A DNA stretch of 64,000 nucleotides from JADFXI01 sp963784135. Its GTDB lineage: Bacteria; Nitrospirota; Thermodesulfovibrionia; Thermodesulfovibrionales; Dissulfurispiraceae. Made by a program: the position numbers and the translations under genes. Each line of letters opens with the position of its first letter. Position 1 is the stretch's first letter. Shown one piece after another: positions 1 through 8,638 of this stretch. Location of the stretch: the NCBI GenBank assembly GCA_963784135.1, contig CAWAQG010000003.1, forward strand, positions 248,001 through 312,000, written 5' to 3'. The notes below the pieces were generated by a model. The model had not been told where the DNA came from. It searched no databases and saw nothing but the letters and a program-made list of their open reading frames with translations.

Positions 1-240
1 GAAATAATAAAATCGATGGACTATTGGTATACTATCCTTCTGGAATCGGGAAAGCGCCCCATTATTGAGTCGTGGCAGCGCCTGTCTTCCACAACAGGCC
101 GTACCGTAACCGTCACAACAGGAGAAGTAAAGCTGACAGGTCTTGCCGAAGGCATTGATACTGAAGGGCTGCTTATACTGAGACTCGGAGACAATTCCAT
201 AATGAAAATAAGCTCGGGAGATGTTAGGATACTGAGGTAA
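1..240 (+). CDS. birA: Biotin--protein ligase, C-terminal part (5' end outside window)
   Basis: The reading frame is open from the first base and ends at TAA 238-240, so only the last 79 or so residues are visible. They match the small C-terminal SH3-like domain of BirA-type ligases: the pattern GLAEGIDTEGLL followed by ISSGDVRIL corresponds to the conserved 'G-A-GId--G-L ... sGEv' strands. BirA attaches biotin to the biotin carboxyl carrier protein. The stop is 2 nt before coaX; a birA-coaX order is common in several phyla, which supports the call. The catalytic domain cannot be checked here. Confidence 0.8.
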   Translation, partial: EIIKSMDYWYTILLESGKRPIIESWQRLSSTTGRTVTVTTGEVKLTGLAEGIDTEGLLILRLGDNSIMKISSGDVRILR

Positions 241-242
241 AG

Positions 243-1034
243 ATGTTGATTGCTGTTGATATCGGAAATTCAAATATCGGGTTCGGGTTGTTCCCTGACC
301 CTTTGAGAAGCGCGTCTCTTATCGTCAGAAAAGTGCAGGCCCACCCCGCCCGCACATCCGGTTTCTATGAAAAGATTATAGCCCGTATGATAAAAGAGAC
401 ACATGCTGAAGACATGCCCCCATCCATTTCCGCCATTGTTGCTTCAGTTGTCCCTGCCAGAAACACTATGATAAACAAGACCCTCTCCTCTTTCTGCAGA
501 AAACGTCCACTCTATGTCAGTGCCGGAATGAACAGCGGCCTGACCTTTAGCGTAAAAGAACCGTTCAAGCTCGGGGCCGACAGGATCGCCAATGCCGTTG
601 CAGGGACCAACTCTACCAAGGGGCGGCCGACAGCAATTTTGGACTTCGGCACGGCAACAAGTATTACTGTTGTAGGTGAAAAGTCCGCGCTTCTCGGAGG
701 CGCCATTTTGCCCGGCCTCTCTCTCATGCTGAAGGCGTTGAACTCCGGTACCGCAAAATTGCCTCTTGTCTCCACCGATGCGCCGGAAAAGGCCCTCGGG
801 AAAGATACAGCATCATCTATTACATCCGGCGTAGTTTACGGCACTGCCGGCGCGGCGGAGAAGCTCATAAAAATAATGGAGAAAGAGCTTGAATTTAAGT
901 TACAATTACTCCTGACGGGAGGGAATGCGCCGCTCATCTCCTCTTTTATAAACAGGTCCTTTACTCTTCACCCTCATCTGACGCTTGAGGGACTGCGGTT
1001 GTTATATTTATTAAATTCGGGCAATGGGCTATAG
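243..1034 (+). CDS. coaX: Type III pantothenate kinase
   Basis: This 263-residue protein has the usual length of CoaX, which phosphorylates pantothenate in the first committed step of coenzyme A synthesis. Visible motifs are the phosphate-binding DIGNSN (residues 6-11), GADR (111-114), DFGTAT (134-139) and GGAILPGL (152-159), all typical of the ASKHA-fold type III enzymes. It starts 2 nt after birA and is probably co-transcribed with it. The last residues (..NSGNGL) and the stop codon lie in the left arm of a palindromic repeat starting at about 1018, so the natural C-terminus has apparently been replaced or extended by that element. Confidence 0.94.
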   Translation: MLIAVDIGNSNIGFGLFPDPLRSASLIVRKVQAHPARTSGFYEKIIARMIKETHAEDMPPSISAIVASVVPARNTMINKTLSSFCRKRPLYVSAGMNSGLTFSVKEPFKLGADRIANAVAGTNSTKGRPTAILDFGTATSITVVGEKSALLGGAILPGLSLMLKALNSGTAKLPLVSTDAPEKALGKDTASSITSGVVYGTAGAAEKLIKIMEKELEFKLQLLLTGGNAPLISSFINRSFTLHPHLTLEGLRLLYLLNSGNGL

Positions 1035-1092
1035 GCAATGGGCAAAGAATTAAATAAAATATTTTGTTTTTATGCCCATTGCCCATTGCATA
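1018..1092. repeat. Palindromic element P1 (7-nt words, family A)
   Basis: The left arm (about 1018-1045) is made of the words GGCAATG, GGCTATA, GGCAATG, GGC. The right arm (about 1071-1092) is the reverse complement of the same words (GCCCATT GCCCATT GC). A 25-nt AT-rich loop lies between them. The left arm overlaps the end of coaX and contributes its stop codon. The same word family occurs at 21.8 and 53.3 kb. Transcribed, it would form a long imperfect hairpin; there is no clean U-tract, so it is not a textbook terminator. Confidence 0.75.
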
Positions 1093-1122
1093 TAATTTCT
1101 ATTCAAAAGGAGGATTATCATC

Positions 1123-1560
1123 ATGTTGACAAAACGGATTCTTTTCCCTACTGACTTTACCGAAGGAGCGTTGCATGCCCTGCCGTATGCGGTGGATATG
1201 GCAAAGAATTGCAATGCCAAGCTCTATATGCTCCACGTGATCTATGATGTCGCAACAGCATCAGGGCTCTACGTGCCTCATATTTCCTTTGATGAAATGT
1301 ACAAAGATCTGGAGAAAAGCGCTCAAAAGGAGCTTGAAAAATTCGGTTATGAAGAGCTGAAGGGTTTAAAGGATGTGGAATATACAGTCTTGCGCGGAAT
1401 TCCCTATGATGGGATACTGAAATTCGCCGAGGAAAAAAATATCAGCATTATCGTCATAGGAACGCACGGGAGAAAGGGGCTGGACCGTTTTCTATTCGGG
1501 AGCACTGCAGAGAAGGTAGTCCGCTATGCCCCATGCCCGGTGCTGACTGTCAGGGGGTAG
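1123..1560 (+). CDS. Universal stress protein (UspA family)
   Basis: At 145 residues this has the single-domain Usp length. The ATP-binding signature G-x2-G-x9-G-S/T is present near the C-terminus (GTHGRKGLDRFLFGST), followed by the classic ending APCPVLTVRG. Single-domain Usp proteins are cytoplasmic dimers that bind ATP and are induced by stress; the exact role is unknown. A strong Shine-Dalgarno (AAAGGAGG) precedes the ATG. It stands alone between palindromic elements P1 and P2, so it is probably its own transcription unit. Confidence 0.93.
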   Translation: MLTKRILFPTDFTEGALHALPYAVDMAKNCNAKLYMLHVIYDVATASGLYVPHISFDEMYKDLEKSAQKELEKFGYEELKGLKDVEYTVLRGIPYDGILKFAEEKNISIIVIGTHGRKGLDRFLFGSTAEKVVRYAPCPVLTVRG

Positions 1561-1565
1561 AATTA

Positions 1566-1656
1566 AGAATACAGGTTAAGGCTAAGGTCAAGGTTGAGAA
1601 AAGCCGAAGGAGGCCCCGTCTGCCTTAACCTCAACCTTAACCTTGACCTGATTCTA
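1566..1656. repeat. Palindromic element P2 (6-nt words, family B)
   Basis: The left arm (1566-1598) runs AGAAT then AGGTTA-AGGCTA-AGGTCA-AGGTTG, a degenerate 6-nt tandem repeat. The right arm (about 1623-1655) is its inverted counterpart ending in ATTCT. Aligned, the arms match at nearly every position over about 33 nt. The loop is only about 24 nt. The element fills the whole gap between the usp stop (1560) and the next gene's ATG (1664), leaving no recognisable ribosome-binding site for that gene. Confidence 0.8.
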
Positions 1657-1663
1657 ACTTGTC

Positions 1664-2794
1664 ATGATACGCACTAATGTCCTTATTATCGGCGGTGGTC
1701 CTGCCGGAGCAACGGCTGCACGAATACTGGCGCGAAACAAGATCGAGACAATACTTGTAGAACGCGACCTCTCTTATGTAAAACCTTGCGGCGGCGGCAT
1801 TCCATCTTCCGCATTCCACGAGCTGGACATCCCTGAAAACACCGTTAAGAAGAAAATAAAAAAGATCCGCATTATCTCGCCCTCCAGCGAAAAGATCGAT
1901 GTCGAGCTGTCGGGAGGATCTCTTTTCATCACGGAAAGAGGGGCGTTCGATGCACATTTAAGGGAACTGGCTGTGGCGCAGGGCGCTTCAGTCATAGAAG
2001 GCATGTTCAGCAGGTTCGACGACACGGGGAGTTCCATCACTTCGGTCATCACGAGGAAGCCGGCACGCGAGGAACTGCGAATTAAATCAGACTATGTCAT
2101 CGCCGCAGACGGCATAACGTCCAAGGTCGCTGCGTCATTGCAGGTGCCGAGGCCGCGCGCCATCAATACCATCAGCGCCCTTATTAAACCTTCTGATTCC
2201 GACGTATGCGAGTTCTGGTTCGGGACAGAGCATGCTTCAAGCTTCTACTCCTGGGTTTTCCCTTCCGATGGTTACGCTTCTATCGGCACCGGCAGTACCA
2301 CACCCCGAAGCCTTACCACTTTTCTCGATATCTTTGCCAGAAGAAGGTTCAACGCCCCGCTCGCTGAATTGAACGGGCAAAAACTTCTCGGCAAGACCCG
2401 CGCCTTTAAAATGCCGGAATGGACAGGCACACTCTTCAACAGGGGCAATGTCCTCTTTGCCGGAGACGCGGCGGGCATGGTAATGCCCGTGATCTATGAG
2501 GGGATATACTATGCAATGAAATCCGGTGAATTCGCGGCGCGCGCGCTCGTGGAAGGCAGCCCTGAGGCCTATAAAAAACTCTGGGAAAGCAGGTTCCGCA
2601 GGAGATTTCTGCTCATGCGCACAATCAAACAACATCTTTTCAGGAACAACGAAAATATAGAAAAATGGGTTGAACTCCATAAGAGGTCCGAGGTGCAGGA
2701 ACTTGCGGTAGAGTTATGGCTCAATAAGAACCAGGAAAGAAGCAGGGTCCTCATGGACTATATCAAGATGTTCAGGCACTTTTTCAGGTTCTGA
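1664..2794 (+). CDS. Geranylgeranyl reductase family FAD-dependent oxidoreductase
   Basis: This 376-residue flavoprotein opens with a dinucleotide-binding motif (IIGGGPAGATAA, about residues 7-18). It continues with the family's PCGGGIP segment (about 42-48) and the second FAD motif GNVLFAGDAAGMVMP (about 260-275). These are hallmarks of the geranylgeranyl/digeranylgeranyl reductase (ChlP-like) family, which saturates isoprenoid chains of quinones, lipids or chlorophyll; the substrate here is unknown. It lies 4 nt upstream of rsmA. The ATG at 1664 has no Shine-Dalgarno because palindrome P2 ends a few bases upstream, so expression may depend on weak or leaderless initiation. Confidence 0.85.
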   Translation: MIRTNVLIIGGGPAGATAARILARNKIETILVERDLSYVKPCGGGIPSSAFHELDIPENTVKKKIKKIRIISPSSEKIDVELSGGSLFITERGAFDAHLRELAVAQGASVIEGMFSRFDDTGSSITSVITRKPAREELRIKSDYVIAADGITSKVAASLQVPRPRAINTISALIKPSDSDVCEFWFGTEHASSFYSWVFPSDGYASIGTGSTTPRSLTTFLDIFARRRFNAPLAELNGQKLLGKTRAFKMPEWTGTLFNRGNVLFAGDAAGMVMPVIYEGIYYAMKSGEFAARALVEGSPEAYKKLWESRFRRRFLLMRTIKQHLFRNNENIEKWVELHKRSEVQELAVELWLNKNQERSRVLMDYIKMFRHFFRF

Positions 2795-2798
2795 CAAT

Positions 2799-3590
2799 GT
2801 GCTCTCTATGGCTAAAAAACATTTAGGCCAGAATTTTCTCTTCGACCCCTCGATTCTTCGCAGACTCGTTGAAGTCTCCAATATTACTGCGCTCGATACG
2901 GTAGTAGAGATAGGGCCGGGCCACGGCAGCCTTACGGCAATCCTGTCGGGTATTGCCAAAAAGGTGATTGCCATAGAGCTTGATGACGAGCTGTTCGCCA
3001 AACTGCAGAACAGGTTCGGAGGCGCCGGCAATGTCGAGCTCATCCACGGCGATGCCCTCACCTATGCTTATGAAGCCCTGGAAACATTCAAGGTAGTGGC
3101 CAACATTCCTTACTATATCACCACTCCGATCATCTTCAGGCTTATGGAAGCTGGAAAGCGGCTCAAGTCAATGACGTTGACAATCCAGAAGGAAGTTGCG
3201 CAGAGGATAATCGCAGTGCCGAATACAAAGGCTTACGGCGTCCTGTCAATATCGGTCCAATATGCGGCAGCCCCGGAAATGGGGTTCATTATTCCGCGTG
3301 GAGCATTCAAACCCGTTCCTAAAGTTGACTCTGCCGTGGTCCACCTTACAATCCGCAATACTCCGAAAGTCGCGGTAAAGGACGAAAAGTTTTTTTTCAC
3401 CGTTGTAAAGACCGCCTTTTCCCAGCGCAGGAAAACCCTTTCAAACGCCCTTAAACAGCTCTCGCCGGATATCAGGGAGAAACTGCTTGGCGCAGGCATA
3501 GACCCGCGCAGAAGGGCTGAAACCCTGACGATAGAGGAATTCGCAGCTCTCGCAGACACCCTTGCACGGGATATTAGTGCTCGCGAATAA
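2799..3590 (+). CDS. rsmA: 16S rRNA (adenine1518/1519-N6)-dimethyltransferase
   Basis: RsmA (KsgA) dimethylates two adjacent adenines in helix 45 of 16S rRNA during small-subunit assembly. The 263-residue protein shows the N-terminal KHLGQNFLFD motif, the SAM-binding EIGPGHGSLT loop and the catalytic NIPYYITTP motif, in the expected order and spacing. The start is GTG 2799 or, more likely, ATG 2808 (giving MAKKHLGQNF). It follows the flavoprotein gene by 4 nt, suggesting co-transcription. It is convergent with the minus-strand cluster that begins at 3639. Confidence 0.95.
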   Translation: MLSMAKKHLGQNFLFDPSILRRLVEVSNITALDTVVEIGPGHGSLTAILSGIAKKVIAIELDDELFAKLQNRFGGAGNVELIHGDALTYAYEALETFKVVANIPYYITTPIIFRLMEAGKRLKSMTLTIQKEVAQRIIAVPNTKAYGVLSISVQYAAAPEMGFIIPRGAFKPVPKVDSAVVHLTIRNTPKVAVKDEKFFFTVVKTAFSQRRKTLSNALKQLSPDIREKLLGAGIDPRRRAETLTIEEFAALADTLARDISARE

Positions 3591-3638
3591 ATAACTTGTG
3601 CAGCGGGAAAAAAATAGGGACAGACTTGGAGGCTTTAT

Positions 3639-4013
3639 TTATAACCTGTAATAAACAGTAAACCGCTTTTCCGAATTCGAGCCCTTGATAACTACATAAG
3701 TTTTGCCGCTCCTCTCTCCCTCGCTTAACCTGTATACCATTGAACTCCCCCCGTTCTCTTCGAGGTAATCTGCGTCAGAATCAACAAACTCACCAATGGC
3801 CCTCTGCACCACTTTTTCCTTCTTCTCTTCGGCATCGGCCTCCTTAATCAGGGCCAGCCCTTTCTTCCTCAGCTCTTCGGCCTCTTTGATTATCCGCTCG
3901 CCCTCCTGCTTCTTTTCACGAATGTCAAACATCCTCTGGGCGTCGGTAATTATTTCCTGGCAGCTCCTGCCGTCCTCACTATATGCTCTTTTAAACAATT
4001 TCCGATTGTCCAT
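3639..4013 (-). CDS. Hypothetical coiled-coil protein
   Basis: This 124-residue soluble protein has no family I recognise. Residues 25-70 are rich in E, K, A and R in heptad-like order (IREKKQEGERIIKEAEELRKK and on), predicting a coiled coil. The C-terminal third (SSMVYRLSEGE..KTYVVIKG) looks like beta strands. It has no signal peptide. It starts 12 nt after the ABC ATPase stop, with a Shine-Dalgarno (GAGGAG), so it is probably the last gene of the same minus-strand operon. Confidence 0.6.
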   Translation of the reverse strand: MDNRKLFKRAYSEDGRSCQEIITDAQRMFDIREKKQEGERIIKEAEELRKKGLALIKEADAEEKKEKVVQRAIGEFVDSDADYLEENGGSSMVYRLSEGERSGKTYVVIKGSNSEKRFTVYYRL

Positions 4014-4025
4014 GACCAGCTCCTC

Positions 4026-4691
4026 TTATACCGGCGTCACTACGCCGTTGCTCATCTTCAACTGCCTTCCAGTTTGCTTCGCAAGATCTGTACTATGAGT
4101 AACGATAATAAAAACCGTGCCCTTTTCATCGTTAAATTTTTTAAATAAACTAATCATTTCGGCTTCTGTCTCTTCATCAAGGTCGCCGGTAGGCTCATCG
4201 GCAAGGACAATAGCAGGATTGGTTATAAAGGCCCTTGCAATGGCAACTCTCCTCTGCTGCCCTCCGGAAAGCTGGGAGGGGTAGGAATGCATTTTATCAC
4301 TCAGGCCTACAGCGCCGCAGAGCTGCTTTGCGTAGCCGCCTATGTCTCCGCCGTGCATGCCGAATGTGACCGGGAGCATTATATTTTCGAATACCGTAAG
4401 TGTCGGGATAAGGCTCGAAAACTGGAAAATAAAACTGATAGTTTTATTTCTGAAATCCGAAAGATCATCGTCATTCATTGACCATATGTCCTTTCCATTG
4501 ATAACGACCGAGCCTGAATCAGGTTTCGTCAGCCCCCCGATCAAACTCAGGAGGGTTGTTTTTCCGCTCCCCGAATGCCCGATGACCGATAAGATTTCAC
4601 CCGCGCTCACGGTAAAGCCCGCCTTATCGACCGCCTTGATTTTTTTCCCGTCAATTGTATAGGTCTTGGTAATGTTCTTGATTTCAATCAT
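4026..4691 (-). CDS. ABC transporter ATP-binding protein (MacB/LolD type)
   Basis: This 221-residue ATPase has Walker A GHSGSGKTT (about residue 38), a Q-loop (FIFQFSSLIP), the signature LSGGQQRRVAIARA, Walker B IVLADEPTGDLD and the switch histidine (IVTHS). The EPTGDLD D-loop and short length are typical of LolD/MacB/FtsE ATPases that pair with FtsX-type permeases, which act by mechanotransmission rather than by transport across the inner membrane. The likely partner is the frameshifted permease at 5363-6574, two genes upstream. If that permease is dead, this ATPase has lost its obvious partner. Confidence 0.92.
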   Translation of the reverse strand: MIEIKNITKTYTIDGKKIKAVDKAGFTVSAGEILSVIGHSGSGKTTLLSLIGGLTKPDSGSVVINGKDIWSMNDDDLSDFRNKTISFIFQFSSLIPTLTVFENIMLPVTFGMHGGDIGGYAKQLCGAVGLSDKMHSYPSQLSGGQQRRVAIARAFITNPAIVLADEPTGDLDEETEAEMISLFKKFNDEKGTVFIIVTHSTDLAKQTGRQLKMSNGVVTPV

Positions 4692-4712
4692 TGTTCAGTT
4701 TCCACCGTTTTT

Positions 4713-5324
4713 TCAGGGAGTGCTGTCGATCTTTTTCTTCAGCTCTCCGGCTGCGCCGGTCTCGACATCCTTTAAAAGCCCGTATTGCTGCAGCGCGGCC
4801 TTCTTGTCTTTAACTCTCAGATATGCAATTCCCAGGTTGTACCGTGCCGTGACATAACGCGGACGCAGCTGCAATGCCTTCTTCAGTGCAGCTATTTCTT
4901 CGCGGTCACTGCCGAGTTTTCCGTATGCTATGCCAAGGTTGTTGTATGCCACCGCGTAGCCCGGCATATAGCGCACCGCTTTTTTTAATGCCTCCACCGC
5001 TTCGTTGGGCTTCCCGAGTTCGTCATAGTCAGTCCCTATTTTGAGATACACATAACCTTGCGCAGGTTTCAGACTCAATACCTTTTCATAGGCGTCAATC
5101 GCTTCGCCATATTGCCCGTTGCGCTCGTATAAATCTGCGAGATGAAACCAGGCATCGACATCTTTCGGATTAGCTTCCACCCTTTGTCTTGTTTCAACAT
5201 ATACCGATTCAGACGAATAGGGGTTGACTGCAGTGACCTGCTTTTTTTCCTGCGGTGTTTCTTTTCCCTTGCATGAAAAAGACAAGGCCGCTACTATAAC
5301 AAGCAAGACTGAAAGTGGTTTCAT
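4713..5324 (-). CDS. TPR-repeat lipoprotein
   Basis: The protein begins MKPLSVLLVIVAALSFSC, a lipoprotein signal peptide with the acylated Cys at about residue 18. It is followed by at least four tetratricopeptide repeats (for example AIDAYEKVLSLKP and AVEALKKAVRYMP). TPR lipoproteins act as envelope scaffolds. I chose ATG 5324 because it has a good Shine-Dalgarno (GGAGG) and opens the signal peptide. A second ATG at 5366, overlapping the permease stop as ATGA, would add 14 charged residues before it. It sits between permease and ATPase genes, so it may be an accessory to that ABC system. Confidence 0.85.
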   Translation of the reverse strand: MKPLSVLLVIVAALSFSCKGKETPQEKKQVTAVNPYSSESVYVETRQRVEANPKDVDAWFHLADLYERNGQYGEAIDAYEKVLSLKPAQGYVYLKIGTDYDELGKPNEAVEALKKAVRYMPGYAVAYNNLGIAYGKLGSDREEIAALKKALQLRPRYVTARYNLGIAYLRVKDKKAALQQYGLLKDVETGAAGELKKKIDSTP

Positions 5325-5362
5325 GTTTTGCCTCCGATGACTTTGTTTTTCATTTTGCCGCG

Positions 5363-6574
5363 TCATTCTCCTTTTCGAATCGCTTCATACGGCTCCATCC
5401 TGCTCGCTGAAATAGCGGGCAACAGGGAAGCAAGGAGTCCCGTAAGCATCGAAAACAGCAGCGTGCCGGCCACCAATGCAGCAAACAATCCCGGGGAAGG
5501 CAGAAGATACGGCAATTTAAGACTGTGCAATATAAGACCCTTGCATGCCAGCAGGATGGCCGAGCCGGCTATTAACCCGCATATGCCGCCGGATGTGGAT
5601 ATAATAACCGCTTCAGTTATTATAAGCCCGAAAATGTGCATCTTCCTTGCTCCCATCGCTCTCAACAAACCTATTTCACGCTGCCGCTCATTCACTATCA
5701 TATAAAATGCAAACCCCATCATCAAGAGGGCCAGTATCCATACTACAGCGCTTATAAGAAGTATGCCCTTCAAAAGGCCTGACAACTGTTTCCTGACCGT
5801 GTTCAACACTTCATCCGAAACAATCGCCTTAACGCCGTCGATGTCGTGCTCTATCCTGATGAGCCACCCTGTCGGGAGTATAATCATTCTTTACCCTGGC
5901 CAGCACCGCCGATATCTCGTTCCTGCCTATGGTGATCGGCTGCATCGCTTTGGTCTTTGAATTTGCAGCCATCTCATAAGCTGCATCCAGGGACATGAAA
6001 ACCGCGTGGTCAAAAAATTTCATGCCGGTGGGTTCAAGCGTCCCTACAACCGTAAATGGCGTGCCGAAAAAGGGGAGCGTATCACCTGCGACCACAGGTA
6101 CGCTCCTGCCCGTTATCACCTCGCTGCCGCTCAAAGGTTTTTTAATGTTTTTTTCAAGCCACGGAGCGACGGTAAAATCGGAGAGCGGGATCAAAGGCCA
6201 TGAGAAAGACATCGACATTGTAACAGCAGGCAAAGGAGGTCGGTTTAAGAAAAAGCTGCGGGCTCGCCTCCTTAACGCCATCAATACGCCTCACTTTCGC
6301 GAGCACGGAACTGTCCATGTAAAAACTGGTCGGTTCGCCCGAGAGCAAGGCCGAACGGGCTTCGGCGGCATTTTTTGCAGGGACGACTAAGTATGTCGGC
6401 TCCAAGCCGGTAGGTGCCGATCTTCAGAGCGTTCTGCATACTGGATATGAAGAGAGTCGCAAAAAAAATGGTCCCGGTGACTACCGTGACCGCCAGGAGC
6501 AGCAGTACTGTCCTGACAATTTTTCTGCTCAGGTTCTTGACCGCAATTGAAACTATGTTAAGCCTTTTATTCAT
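5363..6574 (-). pseudogene. FtsX/MacB-type ABC permease, broken by three +1 frameshifts
   Basis: Read across three frames, the segments join into one roughly 400-residue MacB-like permease. The parts are an N-terminal membrane segment (IVRTVLLLLAVTVVTG), a periplasmic MacB-PCD region, and a C-terminal FtsX domain with three membrane segments (from about 5380 to 5800). Homology passes from frame to frame near 6391 (..GADIL to VVPAKNA..), 6184 (..MAFDP to SDFTVAP..) and 5866 (..TPDRVA to RIEHDID..). At each point one extra base restores the frame if removed. Either the gene has decayed or the local sequence carries errors. It is translationally linked (ATGA region) to the TPR lipoprotein gene downstream. 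Confidence 0.8.
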
Positions 6575-6602
6575 TAAAGAGTGTTAACGTTCAATAGTAA
6601 AT

Positions 6603-6636
6603 AAAAAAGGGGCATAAATAAGTCTGCCCCTTTTTT
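6603..6636 (-). terminator. Rho-independent terminator of the beta-propeller gene
   Basis: AAAAAAGGGGCA and TGCCCCTTTTTT form a 12-bp perfect stem around a 10-nt loop. With A-runs on one side and T-runs on the other it can work in both directions. It lies 22 nt past the stop of the minus-strand gene at 6659 and just upstream of the permease start, separating the two transcription units. Confidence 0.75.
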
Positions 6637-6658
6637 ACAATAAATGTCAACAATCAGG

Positions 6659-7784
6659 CTATTTGGCAGGATGCCAATCGATCTCCAATCCGCAAAGAAG
6701 CGGTGAGCCCTTATCAATCTTGACCTCTATGCCATTAGGCTTATGGCAGCTGGCGCAAGCCGAAACCTGCCGCACGATATTGCCATTCCTTAAATCCATT
6801 ACATCGAGTTCGCTGTCATCACCATACGTCCTGGACGAAAGGAACGCATATTTGCCGTCCTTGGTGAATGCAAAGTCGTGGGGCCTTATATTATCAGGCA
6901 GTACAATCCTCTTGATTATCTCATCTTTCTTTGTATCGATAATGATGACCTGGCTCTTATGCGTCCCAGGCTTCAGACCCGGATCAAACTCGTTAGGTGC
7001 GCTGACCCACAGATATTTCCCGTCAGGCGTCATGCGGGCCTGGTGAATAAAGGTCATCTCAGGACTGGTAATCTGCTTAATTTCCTTTTTCGTCTTCCAG
7101 TCATAAACATATACTATGCCGGTCGGCATATCGGTTATGTAAGCCTTACTACGATTCTTGGTCCACTGAATGCCGCATACCGCTTTGCCTACAGGCATTT
7201 TATCCACGGTCTTCAGCGTCTTGGCGTCCCACACATACACATTGCCGTTGGCCATGTCTTCAAAATAGATATTGCCGTCAGGACCGAGGATAGCGCCGCA
7301 GAACTTCTCTCCGACTTTGAAGGGTCCCTCTTTTTTCCCTGTGCTCAAGTCAATTTTGTAGACATCGCCGTCCAATGTGCCGGCAACCAGTATCTTCTTT
7401 CCACCTTCAGCCATAAGCGCCTGGCCGTGCGAACCGCCCGCCTTCTTGACCTGCTTCAAAGCTCATACCGGCGATCTTTCCTTCCATCTCGGAGCCGGCC
7501 TCGGTAAGTACGATCCTGTCTTTTTCGATATCAGTCGGGGACTTCATCGTCCGCATATCGATAATCGCAAGATGCCCGCCATGCCCTGCAATATATGCAA
7601 TGCCGTTGAAAGTGACATCCTGCGGAGTGACCACTTTGGCATCTATGAAATCACCAGGCATTGTATAACACGATTCGCCCGACATATCAGTAGCAGCAAT
7701 ACTGTTTTTAGGAGCGCTGCCGAAAACTATAAGCCCTGCCACGATAACTAACCCAAATATTAAGACCGCAAGTTTTTGCCTCAT
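6659..7784 (-). pseudogene. YVTN/cytochrome-D1-like beta-propeller with C-terminal heme motif, one frameshift
   Basis: The N-terminal part (7407-7784) begins with a membrane/signal segment (MRQKLAVLIFGLVIVAGL) and enters a propeller. The second part (6659-7459) carries repeated blades such as ILVAGTLDGDVYKIDL and GIVYVYDWKTKKEI. Joined, they give about 375 residues, like D1-type or YVTN propellers. Near the C-terminus CASCH is a c-type heme motif, suggesting a periplasmic redox protein. The frame changes near 7457: removing one T from AGCTTTGAAG joins GMS to LKQVKKAGG. A Shine-Dalgarno (GGGGAAG) precedes the ATG. It may be functional if the extra base is a sequencing error. Confidence 0.75.
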
Positions 7785-8059
7785 ACTTCCCCCATTTTCA
7801 CGTATTTTTTTTACTTTTTTTCTGACATGCTGCTATTCCCAAACTGCCATTCTGCCCGCTAAGAAAAAAGGTCAACCTTGACTACTGTAAGAATCTCACC
7901 TCCTTCCAGCTGCCGTTCATACTTTCATCTCCCCTTCATAGTAAAGGACAGCCTCTTTTATGTCAACTTAAAATTAGAAGTTTAGAAGATATGTTCCCTA
8001 TCTTTAGCATGCTTTTTTGCGGGAGTCAAGCCCCGGGTTGCCGTTTGTGTTGCTTTCTT

Positions 8060-8638
8060 CTATGCAGGGATGAAGTCGTTGATGGTAAGAATATCGTATA
8101 CAGGATATCCCAAAGCCTCAATGTTCTGTCTGCCGTTCTGTTCGCACCGGTCAACAAGCACAATAACTGCATCGATAACCAGGCCGAATTCCCTGGCTAC
8201 GTTTATTGCCTTTATTGTAGAACCGCCGGTTGTTACTACATCATCGATGATGACAACACGGTCCCCGGCCTTAACATTGCCTTCAAGCGGCAGCCTTAAT
8301 CCGTGCTCCTTTGGCTCTTTGCGGATAACGAACGCCTGTATAGGCTCTTTCATATGCCAGGAGTGCATGGCTACTGCATAGGCTATAGGGTCGGCCCCCA
8401 TAGTCAGTCCGCCTATGGCATCCGGGGCGAGTCCCAGTTCTTTGATTTTCTCAAATACCAGCTTGCCCACAAGGTACATACCATCGGGAGACTGCGTAGT
8501 TTTTTTCATATTGAAATAAAAACTGCTGACGCCGCCGGAGGAAAGCTTGAATGAAGGCTCGCTGCTGTATCGAAAGGAACGCTCTTTGATTATATCTATA
8601 AGTGCCTGTTTCTCGTTCACTGCCCTGAAATTTACCAA
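8060..8638 (-). CDS. pyrE: Orotate phosphoribosyltransferase
   Basis: PyrE joins orotate to PRPP to form OMP, the fifth step of pyrimidine synthesis. The 192-residue protein contains the PRPP-binding signature VVIIDDVVTTGGST (about residues 127-140). It also has the catalytic-loop region (RKEPKEHGLRLPLEG) and the N-terminal FKLSSGGVSSFYF substrate segment, in the standard order and length. It appears monocistronic: the genes on both sides are separated by more than 270 nt. Confidence 0.95.
   Translation of the reverse strand: MVNFRAVNEKQALIDIIKERSFRYSSEPSFKLSSGGVSSFYFNMKKTTQSPDGMYLVGKLVFEKIKELGLAPDAIGGLTMGADPIAYAVAMHSWHMKEPIQAFVIRKEPKEHGLRLPLEGNVKAGDRVVIIDDVVTTGGSTIKAINVAREFGLVIDAVIVLVDRCEQNGRQNIEALGYPVYDILTINDFIPA

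Noticed and set aside
1018..1092. Palindromes P1-P6 as ordinary rho-independent terminators
   Set aside because: Most lack a U-tract after the stem, several lie within coding DNA or in 5' leaders, and the tandem-word arms are unlike normal terminators; some may still act as terminators secondarily.
5860..7460. Programmed +1 frameshifting at CTTAGTC and CTTTGA-like sites
   Set aside because: Four events in two unrelated genes, no stop codon or stimulatory structure at the slip points, and no other case in the window; error or decay is simpler.
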